A stretch of DNA of 23,564 bases, taken from NCBI GenBank assembly GCA_034698045.1, contig JAQGAU010000821.1, forward strand, positions 1 through 23,564. Direction: 5' to 3'. The position numbers and the translations under genes are program-made. This DNA is from Paramacrobiotus richtersi (taxonomy: Eukaryota; Tardigrada; Eutardigrada; Parachela; Macrobiotidae). The notes beneath the pieces were generated by a model. That model was not told the DNA's origin. It ran no database searches and was given only the letters and a program-made list of their open reading frames with translations. Position 1 is the stretch's first letter, and each line of letters begins with the position of its first letter. This document shows positions 10,822 through 21,129 of the stretch, piece by piece.

Positions 10822-12889
10822 CTAACCACTAAAACCTCCTATATATACACGTAACTGCTTCACTAAAAATATAGGCTTAGTGGGAATACAGTATATCAGC
10901 TGAACCCAATTAGAATCGTGTACACGATGTACCTCAACCGGGCAAGAGTGCAGCACCACATGCCGATCCACACTTCCGCCGGCAAAATACGGCTGCACCG
11001 CCAGCAACCGCTGCGAAACTGCATTTTCCAGTTTTTCCCTTTTCTGCAATATTACGTGATATAACATCCAGAGTATCCATATAATCTGTATATGGACCTG
11101 TTTGGCTTCGAATGAGCACGTTTTCTCCCCATGCACGAAGACGCAGGCCTTTGAATGCATCTTGAGTAGAAATTCCCTTTCCATTTTCCAGGCACACTGC
11201 ACAACAAATACACGTGTGTTATAACAGTGTTTTGACGTGTTTACTGCAAAATGTTCTCAGTAAACGCTGGATGGATATTCGAGCTTGAGATACAGTTTCC
11301 TCTACATCATTAGATGAAAATCATGAAATCGGAAGTGTACTACAGGAAACTGCACTTCCGTCGATGCAGTCAAAATAAACTTAAGATTTTCCATGTAAAA
11401 GGCGAAATGCGTCGAAATTGGCTACGTTTAACGGGATCAGAGTACTTCTGACACTTACAACTGGCGCAAACGGGCAGCTGTACAGATACTCCGTGCGACT
11501 GGGTTGAATCGTGTGGAACACATGCATGTGGATGATGATCTCGGCGTTTGACTGGAAATGGACTCCACTGCAACGCTCTGTATTGCACATGAAAGACAGC
11601 TTCTCGTCCTGTACACAATAAAATCGCTGCATGATTTTCTACTGATCAGAACCACGAAAACTACGAATTACTTTAAATGCAGTAGGAATGACGACCCGTG
11701 AACAAAATCCCTCGCTCGGCAACGGTGTTCGTGGATCAGCTGTCAGCCAGCTGGGGAAACTTGTCCGAACCAGGCGCGGTGTCTCGTCGATCTGTCATCA
11801 AATGTATAATCAAATTTATGACGGCATGCACTTGATATGCTGCTGCGAACAAAATACGTCTTTCGTTTTCCAGCATCCAGTTCTATGCTGCTTAACGAGT
11901 CACAAGGTCAGGCGATACAGAAATGTTGAACTTGTTATTCGAAATGCTCATAATATACCAAATGGTCAAGAAAATTTCAGGTTCGTCGAAAAGAAGTAAA
12001 ATAAAAGCGAAAGGATCCGATATCACTTTTACGTCATACCTTTGCAAGATCATGCTCCTGAAAGCAATCCAACCTCTCCACATTCTCCTCATACACCGGC
12101 GCATCCTTCTCCCCCAACATGGCATACTGGACAATCTGAAAGTACACCGGATGCTCCTTCCGCACATGCTCCAGTACAATCCTCCCACGGGGATCATACT
12201 CCACGAAAGGACACTCTCGACCGTCATTGAAGGCTGGCGGACATGGACACGCGAGGTTAACACGGACCATCGACAGTTGATGACATGATTCCATGTGTTC
12301 CCTCACGGACCGGACTTCTCTCTTGGCATACAGGCAACCGGTGAATGGGCAGTGAAATCGACGCATCTCGACCTGGAAATGACAGTTTCATGTTTGGGAA
12401 ACGTTGAAATGCGGGGAAGGGACTTACGCAAGGAGTCCCCATGATGACGATGTGGACGATTCCGCTGCCGTCTGCGTATTTCGGGGACACTATTCCAGCT
12501 AATGGAGACTCGTTCTGCAGAAGAGAGACGTTTTAATTCCACCAATTCTTACAAAACTGCAGGATTTTCACCTCAGTTTTGTCGCCAGAATCGTGGTTAT
12601 TGGTTTTCAGCGTTTCGAGAGGTTTCCTCAGTTCCAGCCCAGTCTTCTCCGGACACTTGACAGCTGGTATCGGACACGCTAGAGAATCTCCGGTAGGTTC
12701 AGGAATTCTCTACAAACCCGAAAACGACAAAATCTTGCCACAGAATAAGAGTTTTCCAGTAACATAAGTGAGTGCATAGTGTCTATTTACCTTTTCATCG
12801 CTGGCGCTGTTCAGCGTCGATACTGATCGAGCAGTTCCTGAACAACCGATAACTGGCACAGCCATACTGTCGCAACCTTGGGGAACCGT
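10822..12889 (-). CDS. Multi-exon C2H2/C2HC-like zinc finger protein
   Basis: Seven in-phase exons, all phase 0: 12889-12791, 12709-12572, 12514-12428, 12372-12040, 11626-11459, 11196-11098 and 11043-10822. Junctions are canonical (donors GTAAAT, GTGAAA, GTAAGT, GTATGA, GTAAGT, GTCCAT). The first exon has ATG at 12865, starting MAVPVIGC, which gives about 373 residues. The N-terminal part is Pro/Thr-rich. Finger-like units follow: C-x4-C-x12-H-x4-H (FHCPFTGC...EHMESCH); a second, CPFVEYDP...EHVRKEH; a third, CNTERC...HMHVFH; and a fourth built across the exon 5-6 junction, CPFAPV joined to CAWKMEREFLLKMHSKAC (C-x5-C-x10-H-x3-C). The spacings are non-standard, so DNA, RNA or protein binding cannot be assigned. 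The last intron is only 54 bases and is a multiple of three. The C-terminus is uncertain: reading through gives TAG at 10822, while a donor after GTTGAG near 10975 could end the protein earlier. Confidence 0.75.
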
Positions 12890-12961
12890 CTGAAATTGTT
12901 CACGTCACGATACCTGCGCCAAACAAAACTCTCCGACAGCATAAGTGTCAAGAATACCTTT

Positions 12962-13259
12962 TCTGCAGTGTAATTGTGGTTTTCCCAGTCTGTCTATCAC
13001 TCTCGATACAGTCCTTCACGAAAAGCTTTCCCGATAGGAAATTCGGGCCTGTGTCGACGTCCAGGAATGGCCGACTGATATCGCGCCTCCTTCGGAAAAC
13101 GTGGAGGCTTTTTTCGGGAAACGCTCCTATTTTCCCGTGTTTGCACCCTAGAAGGGAACAAATTTCGTCAGATCTTTCCATCCAAGTAGCAGTGCTTCTA
13201 ACGTACGTCGAGGCGGTCGAGAAGGTGTGCATCCCCGGAAAACCATGGTGCAGATCCAT
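12962..13259 (-). CDS. Possible upstream exon of the zinc finger gene
   Basis: An open frame beginning ATG (MDLHHGFPGMHTF...) runs about 99 codons to a possible donor (AAAAG before GTATTC) near 12961. Its composition looks coding: an RRRRD stretch, Cys pairs, and no stop until just past the donor. It points into the zinc finger gene, 70 bases upstream of that gene's first supported exon. However, this donor leaves phase 2, whereas the exon at 12889 needs phase 0, and joining them hits a stop. So it is either a separate or alternative first exon, part of another gene, or non-coding. The internal ATG at 12865 means the zinc finger gene does not need it. Confidence 0.35.
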
Positions 13260-13852
13260 GAGGTAACGATAAACAAAAGGATCTAAATCACGTATTATTA
13301 TGGACCAAATACCAGTCTAGACAAAATCCGAACTCCAAGCGTGCAGATGCCTGTTTCAGAAATCGCCAACTGCGCTTTCCGCTGGCATTGGATATCACAA
13401 CTTTACGAAGACGGTCTGGTTGTGATGAATGGTTGGTAATGCCAACCCGCTTGTTGCTATTCTTTCCGCCAGTTCTGACTTCTGGGCCGCCGATTTAAGT
13501 GGAACGAGTCAGAACTGGCACCCGATTTTATGTCTAACTTATCCAGGGATGCAGAAGGATTCATGCAAAATATGTGAAGCGTTATGAGTAATTATGCAAA
13601 TGGCAGTTTATAATATTCTGGTCATTCTTACACTTAGTATTCTAAATTTATAATAACATAACTCTTTCCATGCATAATAGAAAATAACACACCATATATC
13701 GTCAGCATTAAATTTTAATAAGTAATGAATTAACAACTGTTCAGCATCGACATAAGCTGATAGGGGCCTGTACGTAAGCGAATCAAACTTTCGAATCAAG
13801 TCAAGTATCATACGCAATAGATAATACAACGCATGGTTATTGTTTAGCAGGC
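13260..13852. other. Intergenic with inverted repeat
   Basis: No gene supported. It contains the 3' flank of Kelch copy B, similar from about 13565 to the flank of copy A near 5825-6138, and the 13-base inverted repeat at 13468-13519. The small minus-strand frame at 13608-13940 overlaps the end of Kelch copy B in another frame and is a shadow. Confidence 0.5.
13468..13519. repeat. 13-base perfect inverted repeat
   Basis: GCCAGTTCTGACT (13468-13480) and AGTCAGAACTGGC (13507-13519) are exact reverse complements separated by 26 GC-richer bases. It sits about 95 bases before the region where similarity between the two duplicated blocks begins, so it could mark a mobile element or rearrangement end. 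No transcript role can be inferred. Confidence 0.7.
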
Positions 13853-16661
13853 TCATGCAAATTCGTTGGTCCGTGCCACAACACAAGCTAAAGGAAAGAC
13901 CGGCTGGGTATGTTTCGCATCCAGCAGCACAATCTCCCACCGATCCCTTTCTTCCTCGTAGACCTCCATCAGTGTTACCGGCGTGTTGTCCTCGGACAAA
14001 CCGCCCGCAACATGCAGACGGTTATTTAGAACAAAACAGCAGTGGCCACGGCGACATAATTTCAGTTGGGCGATGAGGTGCCAGGTATTGGACGCGATAT
14101 CGTAACGTTCACCAATCGACGTCGTAGTTCGAATATCATTGTAGGGTCTACCACTGTCACTGTCCGGTCTACCTCCTATGGCGTAAATGCTTCCGTTGTG
14201 AGCTGTGATGCTCAGTTCTCTACGGTCATAATCCATCGGCGCACAATCTGTCCGTTTCTTAGTGACGGTAGAAAATCGACACATCCGGTTGAATTCGCAG
14301 TCCTTCCGCTCAGAAGAGACCCAAGGTCTGTCACATACGATGCAAATACGATCTTTGTCCTTATCTGTTTGATCGTCAACGCCTTCTGCTTGAACTTGAC
14401 CGCAGAGATACCCATCGGTGCCCCATACGTCCCAGCCGGTCACGATCCTGCGAAGAAGGAAACTCGCGTTTCAGATAGAGTTGCATGCATACAGATATGT
14501 ACAGGATTGCAGATGCAAGGGAACGAAATTCAATGAACAGGTACCAAGTGCATGCAACATTAGCTAGTTTCACCATAAGGATTGACTCTTTGAACATCCA
14601 TTGCAAGTATTCCTGGATCACATGCAGCACACGAACAAACAAGCTTCACAATGTCATTATTTTGTCTTGCTTATACAGTTTGTTTATTACCCTGCTTGAT
14701 CCGGCAAAGGGAGCTCGCTCCGCAAGTACAAGTCGGCTCCGAAGGCCCGAAAATGATTTTCAACCAGCACATAAACTAGATCACCGCAAACCAGAGGGCG
14801 CAGTGCAGGGTCACATGGTAACGAGGTTGGCATAAACTTCACACCATGCATCTTCTTCAGCTCCCAGATAGTCGGCACTAAAACACCTATTGCTTCGACG
14901 TCAGGAGTGCACATGTAGATCTTTCCGTTCATGTAGGTCATCCAGTAATCCGTCCTAGTACCTTCGGCGACGTTTACACTGAGACGCCTTGAAATGATGC
15001 TACTGTTCTGCCAGCGATAGAACTGCAACGCCATTTCACTAAGAAAAATGACCACCTCCTGGAAATGGCGCAGTGGACTTGGAACATTGCAGTTTGCAGC
15101 GCGGGCGGCTATTTGTAGACACCGAAGTTCGGTGCCTTCGGTAAACGGTGGCAGACACTCTTGCAGAAGTTTCGTGACAATATGTGGCAGCGGTTCCTCC
15201 GCTATCACCAACAATGTTTCCACGAAATCAATTGGAATGAATTCCCAGCGGATCTCTTGCAGCAAACAAGATAGAATATCCTGGGTCCAACGTGCATTTC
15301 GGTGACCTTTACACCATGACAGTATCGCCTAGAAGCAATGCAATCGTAAGGTTGCATCATTATCATTTTTTATATGTTTTCAGCTAGTCTTTTGATTGCA
15401 TTCATTTAAATCGTTTAAAGATGGAAGAAAACCCAGCTGATAAGTCACGGTTCAATTTTTGCGCAAGTCGCCTTTCTTTTGCAATCGGGTAAACTGCATT
15501 CATAAAAAAGCTGCAGGTTCAGATGGCATCCAAGCCAAATGGCGCTTGTTATGCATTTTCGAAATCTTTGACAGTATCAACTGTTAACATGGCATGATGG
15601 CGGTCTATGGAAAGAGTTTCCATGACACATCAAAATAATGATCAGTACATTTAGAACAACATATCAAGCGTATTTTAGATTTTTGAGAAGATCCGGTTTT
15701 GGAAAATCTTCTGTTCAATCAGTTTTGGTCATAAATTGCGTTAAAAACCAAAGCTCAATAAACCCGTTCGGAAGAATTTTAAATCGGACACGGAAATTCT
15801 CTTCAAATGGGAACAATTAATCGACAGAAGCGAAGGTGCTCTTTAAAGGTTCAGCGAAACAGCATTTCGAGGTATCTGCCGAATACGCTTCAGCAAACAA
15901 ACCTGCTGTGGTCGGAGATGCCTACACAGAAGATACAGTGAAAGGATCCCAGAAATCACACGAAATGTAGGTAACACGTTTTGTGAAGGCGATAGTACTT
16001 ACTGTTTGCGAAAGGAATAAATATGTATACAGGACAACATCAAAACTAAGCAGCAGCAAACGCAGGAAATGAAATAGCATACCTTAAGCAACTGCAGCTC
16101 TGATTCAGTTTCTAGAGGTCCTCCTGCAATAATACGGACCAGTTCCTTAACGGAGCATCGCTGGAAGTCCGCAGGAGCCGCAAAGTAACCAAAATTGGAT
16201 CGCAGTTTATTCACATCCAAATCCTCCAGGCACGGCGCTCCCAAATCAGCCACCGCATTCCAGAGTTCGTAAGCATTTTCGCGGCAAAGACTGTCTTTCA
16301 CAGTGACCTCAACCCAGTCAATCGGTTTACGAATGTCCAGAAATTGCGCCACGCGGAGTACCTGCCTGATATCAGATTGGCCGATTCTCAGATTGGCGTT
16401 ATTTAAACAGCCCTGCAGCACCCGATGGACCCAGTCACTGTCCATGGTCTCCGGATGTGTGATGACAATGAAATGGAAGTGGCTGGAATAATCCTTTACC
16501 ATGGATTCGAAAAACTTTGAGGTTTTGGCCAAACGGACCAGAGTCTGAATGCGGACATTGTGCAGACGAATCGTCCCAATTGCTAGTGTGACAGGCCGGT
16601 CAGATTTCGAGATATTGCTGCCGTTATCATTAACGGGTAGCTTTCTTTTTCTGGATGCCAT
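13853..16661 (-). CDS. BTB-BACK-Kelch protein, copy B
   Basis: Three exons, open throughout, encode about 603 residues, the usual KLHL length. Exon 1 (16661-16083, 193 codons) carries a BTB domain (about 25-125) and the start of BACK (NFGYFAAPADFQRCSVKELV). Exon 2 (15328-14691) begins AILSWCKGHRNARW, continues BACK with LLQEIRWEFIP, and enters the Kelch region. Exon 3 (14447-13853) restores a glycine codon (GG|G) and has two clear Kelch repeats (YAIGG...ERYD..NTW, LHVAGG...YEEERDRW), ending at TGA. Other blades are degenerate and lack the double glycine. Expected role: CUL3-RING adaptor, with BTB binding CUL3 and Kelch binding substrate. An upstream in-frame ATG at 16676 (MLGIN) exists, but copy A lacks it, so MASRKRK is preferred. 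Intron 1 (754 bases) is about 450 longer than in copy A. Copy A is the tandem paralog in the same orientation. Confidence 0.87.
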
Positions 16662-17729
16662 ATTTATGCCGAGCATTTTTAATTTCACTAATATCTCAAC
16701 GCCCAAGTTTATGAACGTTCGAACCGATGACTAACCGAAGTACGATCTTCCTTGGTATGAAAAAATTATGATATATTATGCCCAAGTTGTGCACGGAGCA
16801 AAACTCCGTAGAAAGAACCGTACTGACTGACAGGGACCAAATTAACCGCGCAACACAAATAAATAAATGCAAGAAGTTTCGATATGTTCTAATTTGGCAC
16901 GAATCCGTATCTAGGAAGACCCCAGTACTGTATAGTATTACGTCTACGCGGATCTTGCAGCGGATGCGCATAAACTGATACATGTACGTCCTGGTATCCT
17001 TTCATGATGGAGTACAGTTCTTCTTATACTCTCTGCGCCACGCCGTGAACCATACCAAGTGTAAGAGTATACGTGCTTCTCATACATAGATACAGCCGCC
17101 TTTGTTGTAGCAATCCGGTCCTGATTTTTGGCTGATTGATCTGATTTGTCTGTTTGGAACGTGATCAAAGCTCTTGGATGTGATATTTAAGGCTACGTGG
17201 CAATAGGCACTCCGTTTGGAAACTGCGTTTTGAGGCGACTCGGGGCGTGAAATTTGAAAGTTGTAATGCTCTGAAATCATCACTACTTTACGCTTTTCCT
17301 TTCCACCAGATTGAAATATGATTGTTTTTTCCAAGGCACAGTGTTGCATTTTTGAGTGGCACAGTTTAGTTGAGCACTGCATGCCACTGCACACAGCAGA
17401 CCGAAATAAATGAAAACATCACGAGCAACGCATGATAATCGAACTGATATTTATAGCATATTCATTCTCGAGAAACGCTTGTTCGGGTTACAGCTGATTC
17501 TTGATTCGTGAATATTTATGTTCCACTAAACAACCGCACAAGTTCGAGATGTGCGCAGTTGCATCATTTACTGACGCGTCAGCCTTATGACCTCATACCT
17601 TTTACGTACTTCCAGCAAATCTGCCACTTTCCCGAAATTTAACACTTGATTTCGGCGATATGCACGTTGCTACGGCGCTACGTGGAAGAAGAAACAAATG
17701 TTTTCTGTTTCCAGAAAATGACTTTATTC
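16662..17729. other. Duplicated 5' flank of Kelch copy B
   Basis: Probable promoter region of copy B, without a supported gene. It aligns with 8795-9236 of copy A, but with an inverted segment (about 16770-16985). A weaker match near 17500-17560 corresponds to 10010-10070. The minus-strand frame at 17080-17394 shows no recognisable domain and overlaps duplicated non-coding sequence. Confidence 0.5.
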
Positions 17730-17849
17730 CCACAGACGATTACTATTATATAAAAACTTTTAGATATATCACGTAGAAACAGGGTTAAAATTAATTACAA
17801 ACTCGAATTGATTATAGTACTAGCAGAATGCGATATTAGCAATCTTAGT

Positions 17850-18030
17850 GTGCCGTCAACTTCAACAAAATTTTGGAAAATCGGTAAGCAAATGGAAGAA
17901 TACTCAAGCTGTGTTATGTACAGGATGCGCAGGATGCACAGAGCTGCACCGGCTACAATCGCTGCAAAACTGCAAGCTAGCTAGCTAACAGTTCCTCCAC
18001 CATCAGCGAGGTTACTTGATATAAAATTGC
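17850..18030 (-). pseudogene. Relic of the zinc finger gene 3' end
   Basis: This stretch resembles 10770-11065, the last exon and 3' flank of the zinc finger gene. Shared strings include ATCGGTAA, CTCAAGCTGTG, GGCTGCACCG/GAGCTGCACCGG followed by CGCTGC(A/G)AAACTGCA, and TTAC(T/G)TGATATAA. The coding part is shortened by deletion and carries stops, so it cannot make protein. Similarity fades at about 18030, inside what would be the penultimate intron or exon. It shows that the duplicated block once included at least part of the zinc finger gene. Confidence 0.6.
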
Positions 18031-20052
18031 GTTACGCATAAAGTATAAAAGCTATCCTTGCCGTCTTGTTGATCATATTTTTTTATGAAAGAAAGCACAT
18101 GAACACTAGCACATGAACGAGAAAGAACCACAAACGTCGAATTACAATAATATTATGTCAAAAAAAAGTATGTACTTATATCACGATTAAAGAAAACGGT
18201 GAATGTTTGAAATCCTCGTGACCTGATGGAAAGTGTTGCAGAATCTCAAGCATGAAAACGTTGTACGCTAGTACCAGTTTATGGTTTTCGAAAGGTCACT
18301 CCAAGTGCAAGCTGTTATTATAATGGAGCGGTGTACCGTGGAGCATTAAGCATGCGATTTCAACATTTCGACAGCATGTTATTATACAGTCTTACTTCAG
18401 TCGATAAGAGCAACATAATTTTGCTTTTTCCTGAGTCGTTTATGTTAATAAATGAACAGTCTGCAAGCACTCACTATTATTCGTTGTGGATAAATTACTA
18501 AAACAGAAACAGCAATTCTCGGTAAATTGAATAATGCTGGACGTTTGCAGAGTAACAGCGACTTCAAGTTATTGTTATCGCATTTATGCTAACTCATCAA
18601 CTAGCTTCGAACTAGGTATGTGAACTGGATTATCTGATACATGATACATCGAATGTGCTACGAGTGTATTTATAGTGGGAAGCCACGCAAAGCCCGAAAG
18701 ATTGGAGTCCGGACTCATGCGCAAATAACCATCGATACGGTAGAGGACAAATATTAAAGTGTACATAATATGTGAAATAAAATATTGTGACGGACGAGGC
18801 AGAAAAACAAGAATTTATTTCTCTGCGTACAGAGAGCCCTCGCTTCGCCTCGGTGGAAAAACAAGCCCTTTGGCCTGGCACATCGTTGTACGTAAACTTG
18901 TTCAGTCCTGTGTATTCAAAGCATGCAAAACCGAGTAGAAGCATATGTGCACGCAAAATACTTAACCGATTGTTACGTTGTGTCCATTAGCCATTAGAGA
19001 TGCGCAAAATGACTAACATCAACAAAAAAATACGTCGTTTGTGCCGGAATCCAAAGTTGCAGTACACGAGAGTTCCTAAATATCCCGGAAAATGTTCTTC
19101 AAAATGGAATAATAGGACGCAAAACAATGATGACAATTGACAGGATACAAGTTCTTTACGACTTGGTTAAATACGTGCAGGAAAACCTGTACATTATTTT
19201 GCCCAATACAGTACTACGGTTACGACTTGAACCCGGACCGGTCAGTACATGGGTTTTATTTATTTTGGCGCGATGTTGCTAACGGTTCGCAGCCAGCAAG
19301 AAATGTGCTGGTTGGACAATTCAGGAGAATTGCGGTGCACGTTCTGTTTTGCTGCTGGCATTAAATAACGAACGCATAAATGCAGTGTCAGACCAGCCAA
19401 TTACGGCATTTTACGGTTTGAACTTGCGCCTTCCGCCAGTTGCACGCTGGTCATTCTGTTCAGTTATGCTCAGTTTGTTTACTATGTCTATAGCTAATGT
19501 TACACGAATACAAAAATGCACGGAATTGTATGCTTCCAGGTTTTCTGTTGTACTTCCATGCTTTAGCCAGTGATTCCAGGTTTTAGAAAGTGGCACTTCC
19601 AGGTTTTAGACCCTGCCCTGTATCTTTGATATACACACTTTCTCGGATAAATGGGCGGACCAGTTGTTTCTCTGCAGCACTGGGCAGTTGCTAGCACATG
19701 TTTCAGTCTAACAGTTACCAGCATCCAGATGTCTTATTCCGCAGATTTGTTCAGGGTAAATTAGCAGAAGCTTAGCTCGATTGTTCTCGGCTCTGCCGGT
19801 ACAGAACACAGCGAACCACATCACACAGTTTTTCTGCTGTGGCCGGCAAAGGTTTGCCCAAACCGGCTGCTCGGCTCATTTTTTACCAATTTTCGGGAAC
19901 ACGAAACCAGCCTTGACTGTTACTCAATTACCGGTTTTTTGGGTTTTTTTTATGTCAGATTACCATGTAACAGATAAGAGAAAAGCAGTGAGCGTAAAGT
20001 ACGGGTCACAAATAATAGTCCTGTTTTCCCAGTACTCAAAGCATTTACGAGT
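18031..20052. other. Two kilobases with no supported gene
   Basis: Several frames of 60-145 codons exist on both strands, but none shows a domain, coherent composition or matching splice sites. The longest, 19781-20218 plus, runs into the antisense of the 277-residue frame. Two weak repeats were seen: GAGGC.GAAAAACAAG-like units near 18797 and 18851, and the TTCCAGGTTTT triplet at 19534-19610. Confidence 0.45.
19534..19610 (+). repeat. Triplicated TTCCAGGTTTT motif
   Basis: TTCCAGGTTTT occurs at 19534-19544, 19574-19584 and 19597-19607. The last two extend to TTCCAGGTTTTAGA. Spacing is irregular (40 and 23 bases). It may be a small local duplication; no function is inferred. Confidence 0.6.
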
Positions 20053-20058
20053 TTTATT
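20053..20058 (-). terminator. Polyadenylation signal AATAAA
   Basis: A minus-strand AATAAA lies 29 bases beyond the TAG stop (20087) of the 277-residue frame. This is a normal position for a 3'-end processing signal, and it supports 20087 as the end of a real minus-strand transcript. Confidence 0.5.
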
Positions 20059-20086
20059 TAATACCAGACAGCGAATGCTGAGGGCT

Positions 20087-20920
20087 CTACATCTGATAGC
20101 AAAACAGGGCGGATGCCGGCACGATGTTTTCCAGTGCCAGGTACTTTCGCATCAGTGGATCACTAGCTCGCCAGTTCCAGATTGCATCAAACTGTGCGAG
20201 TGTAATCTCCGAGCATGATCCAGTTGGCGTAATTATTTGAACCAACGTGTGGCCATTCACCGTCTCCAAGTATCCACTGACAATAACGAAATCCAACTCT
20301 ATAAGCTTTGAAGGGCAGATGCGTCTCAGCGAGAACATGCTAGCACGGTAGAGCACATCATGACTTTGGTCGACTTCGTTGCAGGATACTTGACAGATAA
20401 CGGGACATTTTCTGTCCAATGAGCTTTGAATGTCTTTCCAATCCAGGTTAGTGCGGACACTGTAGCTTTGCTCATCCTCGCTATAAAATTTGTTCATGCA
20501 GTTCGCCAGCGTTTGTAAAGACACGAGAACCGGATAGAATTGCCGCATAGTGCCATTCTCCGATTTGTTACGCTCCAGCCTGTCTATTACTTTTTCAGTG
20601 CTAGCTTGTTCATTCTTTGACAGTGTGGGAATAAAGGCGGTTAGATGACTAATGCACATTTCCATGTGCTTGTTGCTGAAAGGTCGCTCGCGCAGCTGCT
20701 GCAGAAGAGAGTCACGGAAATCATGATATAGCGTTAATTGATAAGCGGATTGTAAAGAGTGCATGAGAAGTAGTCCGGCGCAGTTGATCCCCCGCAACCA
20801 CTGACAATTGTGAGCTTCCTTAGCGGTGTGATCACATAAATCTTCTACCCAGCTTTCGTGACGGTACAGTGGCACAACACATCCACTGGGTGATGCTGTA
20901 ACGGCAGTCAAGGTTAACAT
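20087..20920 (-). CDS. Papain/C39-like domain protein (possible pseudo-protease)
   Basis: A single 277-codon open frame ends at TAG (20087). I do not recognise the protein as a whole, but its outline resembles papain-like C39/AvrRpt2-type peptidases. Near residue 40 it has Q-x6-C-A (CQWLRGINCAG), like the oxyanion Gln plus catalytic Cys47. At 171-178 KCPVICQV resembles the 'G-P-v-i-a' strand. At 210-219 DFVIVSGYLE resembles the 'H-a-v-v-v-G-y' strand. TPTG follows (231-234), then SEITLAQFDAIWNW, like the closing 'is-+-f' helix. The catalytic His position would be Asp210 and the Asn/Asp position Thr, so it would be inactive as a protease. A helical insert of about 100 residues lies between Cys47 and the strands. 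No signal peptide is convincing. The start is uncertain: the ATG at 20920 is usable, but the frame is open upstream and a splice from the kinase gene would enter at 20937 (see findings). The fold assignment is inference. Confidence 0.6.
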   Translation of the reverse strand: MLTLTAVTASPSGCVVPLYRHESWVEDLCDHTAKEAHNCQWLRGINCAGLLLMHSLQSAYQLTLYHDFRDSLLQQLRERPFSNKHMEMCISHLTAFIPTLSKNEQASTEKVIDRLERNKSENGTMRQFYPVLVSLQTLANCMNKFYSEDEQSYSVRTNLDWKDIQSSLDRKCPVICQVSCNEVDQSHDVLYRASMFSLRRICPSKLIELDFVIVSGYLETVNGHTLVQIITPTGSCSEITLAQFDAIWNWRASDPLMRKYLALENIVPASALFCYQM

Positions 20921-21129
20921 TCCGAAGACCGGCGCGGCTACACTTATTGACCTGGATTATCAGCTTGGTGTATCTAAGTATCTGAGGATCTGTCTGCCCA
21001 CTTTTACGCTAAAATCTGGGCCAATAGAATAATTAAAAACACCAAGCCGAATATCAGGTCAACCAGTTAAGCTGTGGCCGTTGTGTTATTGTTGTTATCG
21101 CAGATTTACAATTTTATTACTATTCTAAA

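Noticed and set aside
16678-17394. Minus-strand frames upstream of Kelch copy B
   Set aside because: They overlap duplicated flank whose counterpart in block A does not keep the frames open, so they are not conserved as protein.
18584-18990. Overlapping 60-108 codon frames on both strands
   Set aside because: No recognisable domain or splice continuity; the equal length of frames on both strands suggests chance openness.
19781-20218. 145-codon plus-strand frame
   Set aside because: Its right part is antisense to the 277-residue frame. The left part is low-quality sequence with no domain.
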